From Nemania diffusa (taxonomy: Eukaryota > Ascomycota > Sordariomycetes > Xylariales > Xylariaceae), in contig JBBPUQ010000009.1 in NCBI GenBank assembly GCA_038501195.1, forward strand, positions 2,542,001 to 2,606,000: 64,000 nucleotides of DNA. Direction: 5' to 3'. Each line of letters begins with the position of its first letter. Position 1 is the stretch's first letter. The translations under genes and the position numbers were made by a program. The notes beneath the pieces are model-generated. The model was not told the DNA's origin. It did not search any database and saw only the letters and a list, made by a program, of their open reading frames with translations. Shown piece after piece: positions 11,915-25,000 of the stretch.

Positions 11915-13602
11915 TTAGTACACTGTAACCGCGCTGACATATCCATTCTTCAATACCTCGAAAACAAGGCCTGGAAAGCCATACAAAGTGGTTGTAGACT
12001 CTTCGTTGCCGTCTAGCTTCTTGCCAGCTATGCCGCCACTGCTATCTTCCCATCCACCAAGAAATTCGCAGCTGCTTCCGGGACTGTCACCCCATCCACG
12101 ATTGAGAACCATACCTCTCTGCCGCTTTTTGGCATCATCCTCGGACGCATAAGTGCTCTTCCACTCTTCTCGTAATCGCTCCTCTATCTCGTCGAACGGC
12201 GTCTCGGAATCAATAACACTGTCGGACTCGGACTTGATGAGGTAGGAAATTTCCCACCGCGATCTACGGTGACGATTAAATGGATAGGAGCCGGGAACAT
12301 TGGCGTGTAATACGACTTTAGAAGCTACTAGCCGATCTGGGCTCCCGTTCTTAAGTGCGCTTGCTCCAGGAAGTTGAGCCTCGCTCAGATTGGTCTGCGA
12401 TGGTGGTGTTCGTGAAGGTTGTTGGGGCGAAGACACCAAGATATCAAAACCTAGATAGAAATAATTATAAAAACATTCTCCAGAGACGTTATCTACCGCG
12501 TCATCTTCGATCGCCTCGTCGTCCGAATCATCAGATCCGGTAGGGGCTGACGACTGATCTGTATCGGTAAGATCATCAGGACGTTTATAATCGGTGCCGC
12601 TGGACCTAGACCTACTGTGGCTTGCGGTCCGAGTTTTGTGAATATACATGCGCTGGTCATTCTTGCGGTATATGGCATCTGGAGGGCCCAGCTCAGCAAC
12701 TAATTCCTGAGGACTAGTCTCTCCGAGATTAATCCATGTAGAGCTGCTGGTCCATTTCTTGAACAATTGAAGACGCCCTCCTCCATGGATCTTGACGAGA
12801 GAGATCTCATCTGGCACAACCTCCTTGCTCTTATTGAAGAGGAAGGCTGATTTAACACTAGGGAGATCTTCTGTCCACAGATGCTCTCTTGCGTGAGCCC
12901 ATGACTTCCCGCTGAAAATGGCTACCGAGGTCGCAGTCTGGCTCGCCGTAGATGACAACAGCGACACGACGTCTTTGTTTGGCGAATAGGCCGACACAGG
13001 CAGCGGAAAGCTGAAGGCGACGCCGGGATATGACAGAATGTATGTACCTACACCGCCAGCGCTATTGCTGCTTGGTTTGATGTATTCGCCAGCATAGGTT
13101 GGCCCGAACAGCCGGTGGTAGACATTCTTAAAGGCAGGGCCGCCGCCCGTCTCGCCGCCCGTTCTCGGGGACCCCGATGACCCCTGGATGCTGGAAGCTT
13201 TCGCAATGTCTTTATCCTGGTAAGTGATGCGGTTCTTTGTGAAATCGAGGATCTCGACGAGACGGAGCCGTTGCTCGGGTCCGTCGAATCGCAAACGTAT
13301 CCCGTTAGCAGGTAGGGTAAGGACTACGGGTTCGGTAACGGGCTCTGTCTGGGAATAGGCTAGGTCGAGTTTGGGGAATCGCTGAGGCTCGGCCTTGAGC
13401 CTTGTCAAGATATCGTGAAGAGAGGCGCCGAGTACTGAGGACACACATGGTTAGTTCTCCTGCAGCTTATCTCTGCGTCGGGCATCTGGCATCTGGCAAC
13501 TATCTTGGCAGAAATAGCCTCTGGGGACGAACTCCAAGATAGGCACGTACTTAGGAACCCCAGCCCAACGTTAGGATGCAGTGCAGCAGAGAAGAGCGAC
13601 AT
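11915..13602 (-). CDS. PHAF1: PHAF1 / UPF0183 family protein, 523 aa
   Basis: Two exons: 13602-13551 (17 codons plus 1 nt) and 13434-11915. The intron (13435-13550) runs GTACGT…CTCAG, and phases close to 524 codons. The spliced N-terminus …VGLGFL|ILGASLHDILTRL matches the conserved opening of the UPF0183 family, which supports the small first exon over the internal ATG at 13444. Other family blocks are GVAFSFPLP, a conserved YLGFDILVSS, and the C-terminal GFPGLVFEVLKNGYVSAV. The mammalian member (C16orf70, PHAF1) is associated with the autophagosome formation site and binds phosphoinositides. An acidic, low-complexity insert (about residues 300-345, DLTDTDQSSAPTGSDDSDDE) is probably disordered. 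Assignment is by recognition of family motifs; the fungal role is inferred. Confidence 0.88.
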
Positions 13603-14587
13603 GGTGTCTTGGAATCAAAAGAGAGCGTCGGTGCGAGTTTCGGGTTCAGGTGCACAGTCGTCGCGTAGACTTGAAAGAGCAGGTATCAACTAGAAATGGT
13701 GATATCCATGAAGTTAACCATCCGAGAGAGCGAGCACCAACAGAAGGCTTTCGGCTGGGTACAATGCGCGGCAGATTAGGCGATCCTTAGTTACAAGTAA
13801 TTAGAACCGTCGATATGTCTGTTCCTAGGCTACCTTACATGTAAGTGAGAGATGTCTAGATAGATATCTACATGTAGGTAGGCAGGTGTAGACTTGTTTG
13901 AACCGGTACACGTAATGATGTTGGTCATCAGACTATAGATGAACTTTACCTCTCACAGGGACGTCATCTGGTATAATACATACGCTAGGTAGGTAGCTAC
14001 CTACTGTAGATAGAGGGGCACTGTCAGCTGGAGCAGGCACATGCGACGCAATCAATGCAGGCAGGTACCTAGATGTTGGCGGGGTATGCCCCCTATGTCT
14101 CTACCTACGTACATTATGTATGTAGGGATATCAGATAGGCCTTGGCGGTATACTACTGTGTAGGCATAGTGGTACCTTACCGATTACCTACCGAAGTACC
14201 TAGACAGCTAATCTACTGCGAAATATACCTAGAGACCTGGTAGATAAATGTACTGTGGGCATTGAGTGGGACAACTGTTTCCAGGGCAACCGGCAAGGTA
14301 TCGGGGTAGCCTTGTCTATTGACGTAAGGGCCGCCATATTTACTTATTGTCCGACCCAGTGAATCCCCAAACTCCACCATACCCCAGCGCGTCTTTAACC
14401 ACGGAAAAGGTGTATCTCAACCTCTCCTGCTATTGACCCTACACCTCAATTAACGACTGATCAAATAATTCTCATCATCACTTGGTGCTTGTTTTCTTGT
14501 TGAGCAATTCTGAACTCTTTTTCATGTCTTACGAGCACGCCTAGCAACTCCTAGACCTTTCATCTATTGCCTTACGCCATCTCTCCC
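13603..14587. promoter_or_regulatory. Divergent promoter region rich in TAGGTACC words
   Basis: It lies between PHAF1 (-) and kinesin-5 (+). From about 13800 to 14240 the motifs TAGGTA, ACCTAC, TACCTAG and GTAGGTAG recur many times, for example around 13870-13890, 13985-14005, 14065-14075 and 14185-14230. There is no coding frame of note. The segment immediately 5' of the kinesin start (about 14395-14560) is pyrimidine-rich, as in many fungal promoters. Confidence 0.5.
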
Positions 14588-17500
14588 ATGCATAGCCGGT
14601 CTCGTCGGGGCGAGACGCCCTCCTTGGCCGCCAGTGCTCGCCTAGGCGCTGCAGGACGCGTGAATTCCCGACCGACTACATCTAGACATTCGAGTTTGAG
14701 ACAGCCCATGCACCATGCTGTCGTCGCTGCGAGAATTGACCGCGCTGTTGCTCCGTCGCCCGCCGAGTCGCTGTCATCTGTTGCAACCACGGGAACCAAG
14801 CGCAAGGAACGTGACTTCGATGTAGAGGGGGCACAAGAAACCAATATCAATGTTGTGGTGCGATGCAGAGGTCGAAATGAACGGGAAGTGCGCGAGAACA
14901 GTGCTGTTGTTGTGTCTACCGAGGCTGGGCAAGGAAAGGCTGTCCAGCTATCTCTAGGACCCAGTGCTCTTAGCAACAAAACCTACAACTTCGACCGTGT
15001 CTTCTCTCCGGCTGCTGACCAGAGCATGATATACGAAGATGTTGTCAAGCCAATTTTAGAAGAGGTATGTCATGCCACAATTTGGAAGGATTATCTTCAC
15101 TAACCGAGAGAAAGATGTTGAGCGGGTATAACTGCACTATTTTTGCCTATGGCCAAACCGGCACGGGCAAAACATACACCATGTCGGGAGATATGGACGA
15201 CACTTTTGGTCTATTGTCCGATACAGCTGGCATTATTCCTCGGGTGCTCCATTCACTTTTTAACAAGTTAGATGTTGAGGACACTGAGAGCTTTGTGAAG
15301 TGCTCCTTTATCGAGCTTTACAACGAGGAGCTTCGAGACCTCATGTCAGTCGAGGAGCACGCCAAGTTAAAAATATTTGATGACGCATCCCGTAAAGGTC
15401 ACGCTAGCACTGTTGTACAAGGCATGGAGGAAGCACATATCAGGAATGCGGCGGAGGGGATTAAACTACTCCAAGAGGGTAGCTTAAAGAGACAAGTCGC
15501 AGCCACCAAATGCAATGATCTCAGCAGCCGAAGTCATACTGTCTTCACAATAACGGCCTGTGTGAAGAGGGCTGGAGAAGATGGAGAGGACTGGGTTAGT
15601 GCTGGAAAGCTGAACCTCGTCGACCTTGCCGGTAGCGAGAATATCCAGCGATCAGGCGCGGAAAACAAGCGTGCTGCCGAAGCTGGTTTGATCAATAAAA
15701 GTCTACTTACTCTTGGACGGGTTATCAACGCTCTGGTGGATCACAGTTCACACATACCTTATCGAGAGTCCAAATTAACTCGCCTCCTACAAGACTCCCT
15801 TGGAGGCCGGACAAAGACTTGCATAATAGCCACCATCTCCCCTGCAAAGAGCAACCTTGAGGAGACCATTTCAACGCTTGATTATGCCTTTAGGGCTAAA
15901 AATATTCGCAATAAGCCCCAAGTAAATCAAATGATTAGAAAGGGGGCTTTGCTTCGAGAGTTGACTCACGAGATTGAGAAGTTAAAAAGCGAATTGATTG
16001 CAACGCGGCAGCGAAACGGAGTGTATCTGTCTAACGAAAGCTATGAAGAGATGGCAACCGTCAGTGAATCACGACGCATACAAAACGAAGAGCAAGCTGC
16101 CAAGATAGAGGCACTTGAGTCAAACTTACGAAACAAGACACAAGAGCTATTCTCCTTGGCATCAAGTTTCACAACGCTGAAAAAGGATCATGAGTCTACT
16201 AAGTTGCAGCTAGAGGAGACAAAGGGTGTCCTTGACCAGACTGAGCTCGTGTTAGAGATGACACGAAAAACCCTGGCTGAAGAAACCATTCTACGCGAAG
16301 CGCATCAGAAAACCGAAGAGCAGATGCATGCTGTGGGAAATAAGCTCATCAATACACTTCATAAGACCGTCAGTCATGTTGGGGGATTGCACGCAAAAAA
16401 CAAGAGAAAATCTGACCTTCAGGCTCTCAACCGAACTAATTGGGGACTAGCTCAAGAACAGGTGTCTGATGTTACAGCTTTAGTTGAAACCCGCATAGAG
16501 GACTTCCAAAACGAGCAGCAAAAACATATTTCCAACATCTCGCAACGTATGCGATCTTTTGTTCAAGCAGAGTTAGAGAAGCTGTCATCAACACAGTCGT
16601 TTCTTGATCAAAACCTTGAACTGTTTGCTACATCAAAGACGGAGCTCATGGAGCAGAAACAAAAGTCGAAAGAAGAGATGGACGAGGTTCTGGAGGAAAT
16701 CAAAGAAGTGCGGAATAACATTAAAGAACGGGTCAGCGATAGTCTACAGGCCATTGCAACAGCTGCGGAGACGATTGCGCAAGATGTTCTGAGCGAGCTC
16801 AGTACATTCCACAACCTTCTACATGCATCATATTCTGCATTGGGTACGGATTTCAAAGCCATTTTTGCAGAACTGCTAAGTCACAATGCCGCCCAGAGAA
16901 AAGAGTCCGACGATCTTAGAAAGCAGTTGCAGGGCGCCACCGAGAACATCAAGCAATCGAATGCGTCTATTTCAGTACAGATACAAAATGTGATGGATGA
17001 AGAAAGAAGAAAAGCTACAGAAGAACGCCATACCTTGTTGACACAGATCACCTCTCTTATCAACTCTCAGGCTGAGGCACAGGAGTCCCGCCTGGCCAAC
17101 CAGGCAGCCTCCATTCAGCGCAATGTTCAAGGAAATGCCACTCTGTTAGAGGAGAGTATGGTACAATACACCCAGGGTATGGATAATTGGAACATCCGAG
17201 AGGGGCAGTTTCTTGAAGAGATCGCCACTTCTCGTGAGACTCTGAAATCTAAGCTACGGGATGATTGGAACGTAAGTCCTATTCACCAGACTCCGATATG
17301 GGGACCATTGCTAACTTGACTGCAAGGCCGCGAACAATCACAGCACATCAATTCAAAAAACAACCAAATCTGTTCATGCCGAGACAGTACGAGTTGTCAA
17401 CGAACAGATGCAGGATCTTAATGAACAGATGACCTCCCTTGATGACTTTGTCACTCGTGCCCGTTCACAAAATGCACAACATAATGACCAGCATACAACA

Positions 17501-18265
17501 TCGCTTTGCGGTCTTTCCACTACAGTTGAGGATTCATACGCAAATATTGGGGATCACTTCACAAAAACATGCTTTCGAGTGGAAGAACTCGGGTCAGAGA
17601 TGGATTTGGATATCAAGACTACAGAAGAGACATTGGAGCCCTTGCTCGGCAACGTCTGCCAGCCTCTTGCCGACCTCCGGGAAGATATTTCCAACACAGT
17701 AATTCAAGAATACCAACCCACGGGTGATACGCCCCAAAAGCGGACGTATGAGTATCCCACCGAACTCCCTCGTACACAGACGCAGGCTTCCCTAATCGCC
17801 AAACTCAATGGAGAGCCGTCGCCTAGCAAAGCGGCGGTTTTTGTGGATGCCGACCAAGCACCTTCAGGGAAGCAATCGCCCACTCACCCTGTTGCCAACG
17901 ATGACTTGGCCACTTCGGCTGATCGCAGTCGCAACCCACCAACTATAAGCCTCCGGGAGCTCCATCCGAATGTCAATAGCAACAGCATGATTTCCAGCTT
18001 TGATCAACGAGTCAGCACAACAATACATGGGTTCAGCAGTAGTGTAGGCCTAGGCAGCCTAATGACTGCTGAAGATGATACGCTTGAGGACATGACAATG
18101 CCACTGCTCAAGAAGAGTAGAACTGCTCGAGGAAGGGGGAGCAAGTCAACACTAAGTGTTGATGGGCGGGAAAATTTGCCGCCTCTTGCCACAATAGTGC
18201 CAGGCGGTGGTAAAGAGATCTTCTCACAGAGCATTACTAGGAGAAAAAGCCCCAGGCTTAACTGA
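14588..18265 (+). CDS. bimC: Kinesin-5 (BimC/Cut7 family) mitotic motor, 1190 aa
   Basis: Three exons: 14588-15064, 15115-17271 and 17327-18265; phases are 0/0 and the total is 1191 codons. Introns carry GTATGT…AAAG with CACTAAC, and GTAAGT…CAAG with GCTAACTTGAC. The motor domain covers about residues 72-430: P-loop GQTGTGKT (172-179), switch I with SSRSH, and switch II DLAGSEN. A long interrupted coiled-coil stalk follows, as expected for a bipolar homotetramer that slides antiparallel spindle microtubules apart. The tail holds the BimC box TGDTPQKRTYEYP with T1013-P, the position phosphorylated by Cdk1 in family members to direct spindle binding. The C-terminus (SITRRKSPRLN) is basic. The first Met in the frame is at 14588; the frame is open slightly further upstream but without an ATG. 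Length matches known fungal kinesin-5s. Confidence 0.97.
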
Positions 18266-19636
18266 AGGAAGATATGAAGATTGCAGAGTCGGGAACTTGT
18301 GTACAGTTGGTGGTTAAAGGGAAGCTACTGAGCATTGGCGTTATAGGTTGCGAAAAGGAGGCAAGGAGGCGTTGTATGGACTGGAAGTAAGCGCTGTCTA
18401 TACCTTGTGAGGGAATCGTGTCTGCTTGTACCAAGATACCTAGGTCGTCTCCTTGTTTTGAAGCTCATTTCAGTATGCAGTAGTATGCTATTGTCTAGTA
18501 TACTCAGACACAAAATACATTTGGAGTTTTAATACGCTACCTACTTACTTACTTATCGATATGATATCTCTTGAGGGTATAATTATATGGTTAGAATGTT
18601 TACTACGAAGCAAACCACGCCTCCCTTTAGACCCGCAATTTGTTTGCTTGACACTTTGTTTCATGCTCTTCACATTGGCCCATTAAGCTGTTTGCTTGCC
18701 TAGTTCGTCTTACGTAAGTATATGCAGATTTATGCTCAAGCTACATGATTAGTTTTTTCAAGACCTCACAGTTATCTAGCCGTTAGAGATACCAAGCACC
18801 GAGATGGACGCTTTAGTGGAAGGGCTTCTAGATAAGGTGTGTCTTGATAAAGGGTTGCCATCTGCGAAGCCTAAATACAGGGAAGTATAGGTATAATTGG
18901 GTGCCCGCGAATATAAAAAAAAAAATTTTCAGGGTTTATTTTCCATGCCTAGGTAATACTTTTTAGATAACCTTATCTATGTGCTGGATCCAACATTCCG
19001 AGTTGTAGGTAATATAGCCAGTGTTGAAATGTATGTAACTGACCAACCATGTGCACATCTTTAGAAATGTGTATTACTTACGAGATCTTATGTACCTCCT
19101 ACCTAAGTTCACCTGCATCTGGCAGCGACGCCTACCGTAACTACCCATATGTAGGTACTATGTAGGTACCAATGTAGGTACCTACATCCATCTACCTTCT
19201 GCCTCATGTGTGTGCAGCACCTACCTCTGATCTCGTAGCACAGCTCGAAACCATATAATCCTTCAATTCCTTCTATATTCTACTTTTGCTATACAAGGTA
19301 AGTACCTAGGTACCTAAAGTGATCAGCGAGCCGCACAACCCACCCCGGCCCGCTGCAAGCTCTGAAGTTTGAACCCCAACAAACCTTGTATCACCATGCC
19401 GCGCACCGTCCTTACATCCTCGATTCTCCATTTGAAGACAAGGTCACTCGTAGCGCACTGCCAGCACCCTTCTTAATCTACTCTATTTTCACCTTGTTAC
19501 CTCTAATCCCGTTGCCCTCATCCTATTCGATCACCACCTTTTCATCTCATCGCAACAAATCGGGTCGCAAAACTTCACAAAGCTTTGCCAACGGAGTAGT
19601 ATCATTTCTATCGTTGTTATCACCGCGTATAACACA
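18266..19636. other. Intergenic, 1.4 kb
   Basis: No gene seen. A run of nine A (about 18917-18925) followed by T's lies near a CCTAGGTAATAC word. At about 19149-19190 the palindromic word GTAGGTACCTAC occurs in a short cluster with TATGTAGGTACTATGTAGGTACC-like spacing. The last 250 bp are pyrimidine-rich and probably form the promoter and 5' UTR of the next gene. Confidence 0.5.
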
Positions 19637-21271
19637 ATGGCGCATTCGCAGCCCCATTCTGACAGCCCCGCACCTCCCACAGCCCCTACAGCTCCCACAT
19701 CTACACATACGCATACCTCTCTATTTACGTCAACCGGAGCTAGACCGAGCCAGGGTAGCCATATCAACGGATCTACCGCAGGTGGTGGTGGCACTAACCC
19801 CAATGTTCAGAACAACAACAACGCCGGTAGTGGCTTATCCAGCAGCTCCAGCGACGAGGGCAGTTCCTACGCTCCATCTAGCGCGCACACCGTTCCTGCA
19901 GCTGGCCATCATGGCCTCACCTCCACGCCTTCTGGGGCGGGCCTAGCGTCGACTGTCCAACCGCCTATAACACCGCATCAACCCAACACGGCACATGGCG
20001 CAGGTAATCCCTGGCCATATAACTCGAACAGCGCTTGGTCATTTGCTCCGACACTTGTCCCCTTTCATTTCGTCGGGCCTGCTCCCCCTTCACTTATAAC
20101 TGCAGCTGGTTGGAATCACCTGCTGGCACATGGTTCCATGGGCGCCCCTTACGTCGCTGCTAATAATTCTCAGGGTGTTCCTGATGATCTCACTGTTTGC
20201 GTTATCTGTGGTGGCATCTGTAAAGAGACCAGGGCCTCCATATACAACAGTGAAACACCCAACTGGATGCGGGCAACTCTAGTATCGGCCACGCCCAATT
20301 ATTTAGAATGGCAAAAGGAGAGGGGTCACTCTACACGTAGATCAACCCCGGACGATGCAAAACTCATCCAGCTAATCCAGCCCACCGATTTTATAGGGGG
20401 CAGTCGAGGGATGAAGCAAGGACCTCGAGTACTACCTATGGACACGGAGGATCCGTTGATGAGAATTCCTATCCATAAGACATGTGTTGATATTGCTCGA
20501 CACTTCTGCAAAGCCCAGGCTGCGTATGAGCTCAATTTCCGCAGCCCCTCTGGCGGTGCTCCCAGTAGCCTTTCGCATCTCTACGAGATCTGGTGCAAGC
20601 GTGCCATCGCTACGTGTCCGGATGGTCCTTTGACGAAGCCTATCCTCGAGGCTAACTTGTACTTTGGAGCACCATCAGCTACTAAGAAGTCCGGTTACTA
20701 TCTAGCTTTCGATGCTGATCCCTCTCTCAAGCGCTTTCATGCATGTCCGTTACCTATCCCGAACCTCACTCGCATCGTTGTCAACAACAATCTCCAGACC
20801 ATTGACGGCAAGGAGATGCGCATGCGCGACGACCTTGCTCAGTTGTGGCGTCGCTGCCAGGAATTACCGCAGGAATTATTTGACCACGTTCTGCAAGCTG
20901 TGATGTCATTCGATGAAGATGGGGGCCCACCTCTTGAACCTACCCGTGTTCTACCCCCCAGCTGGTGGAAGGCAAAGCTGTTCTCCGGAGAATTGATTCC
21001 GTGGCTGTGGGATCTCGAAGAGGACGACCTTGAGCATTACCGGCTTGACACGTTCTACGAAGACCCCAAAATTGCTCTCCAAGATAAGAAGGCAGCTTCA
21101 TATGTCTTTGACGAGAGCATGTGGGATTGGGAATTCCTGTGTCGTCAGCTTGCGCAGCCAAACGTTTTAGAGAAAGGCGGCTTACTAGGCCATTCTCAAG
21201 AACTTTGGAACCGCCGTCGCATCTGGAAGTTACTCGATGTGGCTAGGTTAGGCCACCTCCTATTTCCATGA
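19637..21271 (+). CDS. Conserved-looking hypothetical protein, 544 aa, single exon
   Basis: One uninterrupted frame from ATG 19637 to the stop at 21269-21271. Residues 1 to about 165 are Ser/Thr/Pro/Gly/Asn-rich and low complexity. The ordered part begins with VCVICGGICKETRA, a C-x2-C pair. It continues with a Cys/His segment, IPIHKTCVDIARHFCKA. Further on, LPQELFDHVLQAVMS resembles the short helical start of an F-box, and the C-terminus is Trp-rich (WDLEEDDLEHYR…MWDWEFLCRQLA). This overall layout, a Cys pair followed by an F-box-like helix, is common in uncharacterised fungal proteins, but I cannot assign a family. There is no signal peptide or membrane segment. It is convergent with the IleRS gene downstream. 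Confidence 0.8.
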   Translation: MAHSQPHSDSPAPPTAPTAPTSTHTHTSLFTSTGARPSQGSHINGSTAGGGGTNPNVQNNNNAGSGLSSSSSDEGSSYAPSSAHTVPAAGHHGLTSTPSGAGLASTVQPPITPHQPNTAHGAGNPWPYNSNSAWSFAPTLVPFHFVGPAPPSLITAAGWNHLLAHGSMGAPYVAANNSQGVPDDLTVCVICGGICKETRASIYNSETPNWMRATLVSATPNYLEWQKERGHSTRRSTPDDAKLIQLIQPTDFIGGSRGMKQGPRVLPMDTEDPLMRIPIHKTCVDIARHFCKAQAAYELNFRSPSGGAPSSLSHLYEIWCKRAIATCPDGPLTKPILEANLYFGAPSATKKSGYYLAFDADPSLKRFHACPLPIPNLTRIVVNNNLQTIDGKEMRMRDDLAQLWRRCQELPQELFDHVLQAVMSFDEDGGPPLEPTRVLPPSWWKAKLFSGELIPWLWDLEEDDLEHYRLDTFYEDPKIALQDKKAASYVFDESMWDWEFLCRQLAQPNVLEKGGLLGHSQELWNRRRIWKLLDVARLGHLLFP

Positions 21272-22090
21272 TGGAATGCGATTGTTGTTGCTATCTGCTG
21301 AAGAACTCTCGTCTAGAGATAGCCCAGCCGCAGCACTTAGCGAGATGGTTGGGAGATTGATGACACGGCTTAGGATGATGACATGAAGAGGACCTGCCAC
21401 TGAAGAGGCTATGCAAAAGATACGGCAATATTGTGCCAAGGCTCAGATGGATGTGTATGAATATAGGTCATATCACTGCGGGGCTTTCATAATTTGCTAG
21501 CGCATACACCAGGCACGACATATGGCAAGGATTTCTTTAATTTTGTGTTGTCTTTCCCTTAGCATTGTTCTTGCCCCCAGGCAGAACTCTTCAAGGACTG
21601 TCATGTTATATTGTATCATGTCACCTAAAGAGGGTTTCCGGTATGCGTGGAATATTGATATATCGGAAAATGAAAAGTATTGAGGCCTGGGGGGGAGGGG
21701 GGAATTAGCGGTGGAGAGTGGCAAGGGGCTAGGAAGACGCGAAAGAAATACAGAGGAAGCTTGAGACGCAAAATCATAATGATGTATGATGGGATGATGC
21801 AAAGATTTTAATGCAGTCGAGGTGTTCAAAAGCCGTTGTGGTTCACGGCTGACTGCCTATAGGATGATGTGCATTACCCTAAATAGCTACACTTACCTTC
21901 CTGACAGCTAATTGAAGAGATGGTAGTTTAGGGGAGACACAAGGGTATCGTCTATTGATACGTATATTATAGTACAAGATTCGTCCCATCAACATATCTT
22001 TGAGTCTACCAGCCTTAATCAACGCAATTAAGCCAACGTTGCTCGAATCTAAGTGAATACATTGAAATGCGTGTATGAGTACCGCCTCCA
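21272..22090. other. Convergent intergenic region, 0.8 kb
   Basis: This holds the 3' ends of the gene at 19637-21271 (+) and of IleRS (-). A G-run sits at about 21690-21703 (GGGGGGAGGGGGG-like). A 110-codon minus-strand frame at 21497-21829 is low complexity with no recognisable motif and is not called. Confidence 0.5.
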
Positions 22091-25000
22091 CTAGGCCTTG
22101 ACAACATCCTCGCAACGGGTACACAGCGATTCCTCATCCTGCGATTTATAGCGCCAGCAGCGAGGACATTTGGCGTGCTCGGGGGGGTGGACCTCAACGT
22201 ATGCCTTGACGCCGTGGACCTCGAAGTCCTCACGGAACACGAAGTCAGTAACAGGGGCGCTTTGATGCTCGTCCCGGGTCTCATTGATGCGAACCCCGGA
22301 GACGACGAACATGGCCTCAAGTTCGTCTGCATGTTTCTCTAGCACCCTGAGCACGGCCGTGCGCTGCCCTTCCCCGGTCCCGGGGAAGTGAATCTCGACA
22401 GTGCTTTGCAGGGATGAACCCACTTGCCCGACGCTGCGGGCCTTCTCTAGAGCGGCCTTAACGGCGCTATGGACCGCCATCAGAATGGGCATGTCCTTTC
22501 GAAGCTCTGTAGGGTCGATAGTAAGGCGGCTGGCTTCGATGATGGGATCGGCGTAAAGTTGGTGAAGCGGGTGTATGAGAGTTCTATAATTCGTTAGTGG
22601 TGCAACTGAAATGACTTTGGGCTACTTTGTTAGGAGAAATACGTACGTGTCCTCTTGCATCCACTGCGGACGGTGGTCCCAAGCCTCCTCGACAAGTATA
22701 GGGGTGATAGGAGCTAGCATCCGAAGGAATCCATTTAGAATAGGTTCAAGAACACCTCCGCCGTTGCCGCAGTAGAGGCGATCCTTTAGAGCCTCAAGAT
22801 AAAATGCCGAGAGATCGTTGTTGACCCATCGGTTAAGGGCATTATATCCTTTGTAAAACTCGTAGTTATCGAATGTTTTACCCACTTCATCCATGGTATC
22901 TTGTAGCTGGATGAGGGCGATCTGGTCCGTAACAGTGAGTGGCGTGGTACGCGCTGACTCACGCGTAGTACCAAGAAGCATCTTCACAGTTGAGCGATAC
23001 TTAAGGAGAGACGTTTGAATAGATTGCAGAACGGGGACACCGATTACGACATCGTGGGTATAGTCGCTGCTTGCAACCCATACACGCAGGGCATCAGGCC
23101 CTAATCCGTCAAATTTCGGGGGACCATTCCCTTTGACCTTCAGAGGCGGCAGGAGCGATCCATCTATAACTTGCTGGGGATCTATAGTGTTTCCGATCGA
23201 TTTGGACATCTTCTTACCTTCTTGGTCTAGAACGAAGCCATGGGTAATCAGTTGCTTAAAAGGCGCACCCTTCTCAACCGTTGCGTCGGTTTCAGGTCCT
23301 GCGGCGATACGAGTGAGTAAACTGGATTGGAACCACCCACGGTGCTGGTCGGTGCCCTCAAGGTACACATCCGCTCGACGGGCCATCATACTCCAACTAC
23401 TGCCACTGTCGAACCAGACATCCATGGTATCAGTCCCTCGCCTAAATGAGCCCTTCAACGAACTAGGTATCCATGCAGGGTCATCTGCGGCGTCTGACCA
23501 CCACGCATGCGTGCCCCTTTCCTGAATGACCGAGATGATGTGCTCGACCACTTCTTCGTTTACCACAGCAGCGCCCGTTTCATCATACAGCGCCGGGATA
23601 GGGACACCCCACGCACGTTGCCTTGATATACACCATTCACTACGGCCCTTGATGAAGCTTTCAAGGCGGTTCTTGCCAGTATCTGGAATAAAACGAACAT
23701 CGCTCAGAGCATCAAGGGCTTCCTCCTTGATCGATGCGACATCGGCAAACCACTGTTCTGTAGCTCTAATGATCACTGGCTGCTTCGTTCTCCAGTCGTA
23801 AGGGTATTTGTGCTTGTGCTTTTGTACTCGCAAAACATCACCATGGGGTGTTAAGAGATCAATGACATGTCGGCCACCACCATCGATGACTGAGGGTGCT
23901 AGCTGTAGGATCCTTGGGGCATCAGGGAAAGCATCCTTGGTGAAGTGTCCCTTATCATCTATGGGAACCACCACCGGTATGCCGTGAGAGGTACATACTT
24001 CGTAGTCATCGAAACCATGTCCGGGAGCCATATGTACAAGACCCGAACCGGTATTAGCAGACACGAAATCCGCATGGAGGATTGGTTGAGCCGGCGCGGT
24101 CTTGCCTTTTAATCGATTGGTGTATTTGAGATCCAGGAGCTGGCTCCCTTCAAAAATATCATACACGGTAGCCGGTTCGCGTTCCGGTCCAGCGTCTTCT
24201 ATCGTTGCCATCATATCGTTTAATGCGTCAAGACAGCTTTCAGCCACCAACAAGCCATCTTCGCCGTCGCGAACCACGCAGTACCTTAATTCATTATGGA
24301 GAGCAATAGCCTGGTTCGCTGGAAGCGTCCACGGTGTAGTAGTCCAGATGACGGCATACAAATTTCCTTTGATCTTTTCTTGCAAGCCCTTGAACTGCGG
24401 GAGGGATCTCCAATCATTTGTGATGGGAAATCTGATCCAAGCAGCCCACGAAGTGTGCTTCTCGTTATATTCTAACTCAGACTCGGCGAGAGCAGTCCCC
24501 GAAGAGGGCGACCAGTACACAGGCTTAAACTTGAGATAGATAAGGCCCTTCTTGACCATTTTCTGGAATAAGCGGAGCTGTCTCATCTCATAGGCGCTAT
24601 CCATAGTGGTCCATGCCTTGTCCCAGTCGCCCATTACACCATACAAGCGGAAGCTCTTCATCTGCTTTGCAATTGTGTTTGAAGCAAGATTTCGGGCAGC
24701 TTTGCGAATTTCGAGGGGGCTCTTACCTTCGCCTTCTCTGAGAGCCTTCAGCTCAATTGGAAGTCCGTGGCAGTCCCATCCTGGAATATAGTCCACGCGT
24801 TTGCCTGAATGTTTAACCAACGGTAAGCCCAAGCCCATTTGTAGTATCACGTTTTCATATGCTGACCTTGTTGAACTTTTGATCTTAGAATCATGTCCTT
24901 CACGATTTTATTCAACGCATGACCAACATGAAGGCTACCATTTGCAAATGGCGGGCCATCGTGAATCACAAATGTGTCATCGGCAGGCCGATTCTGCCTC

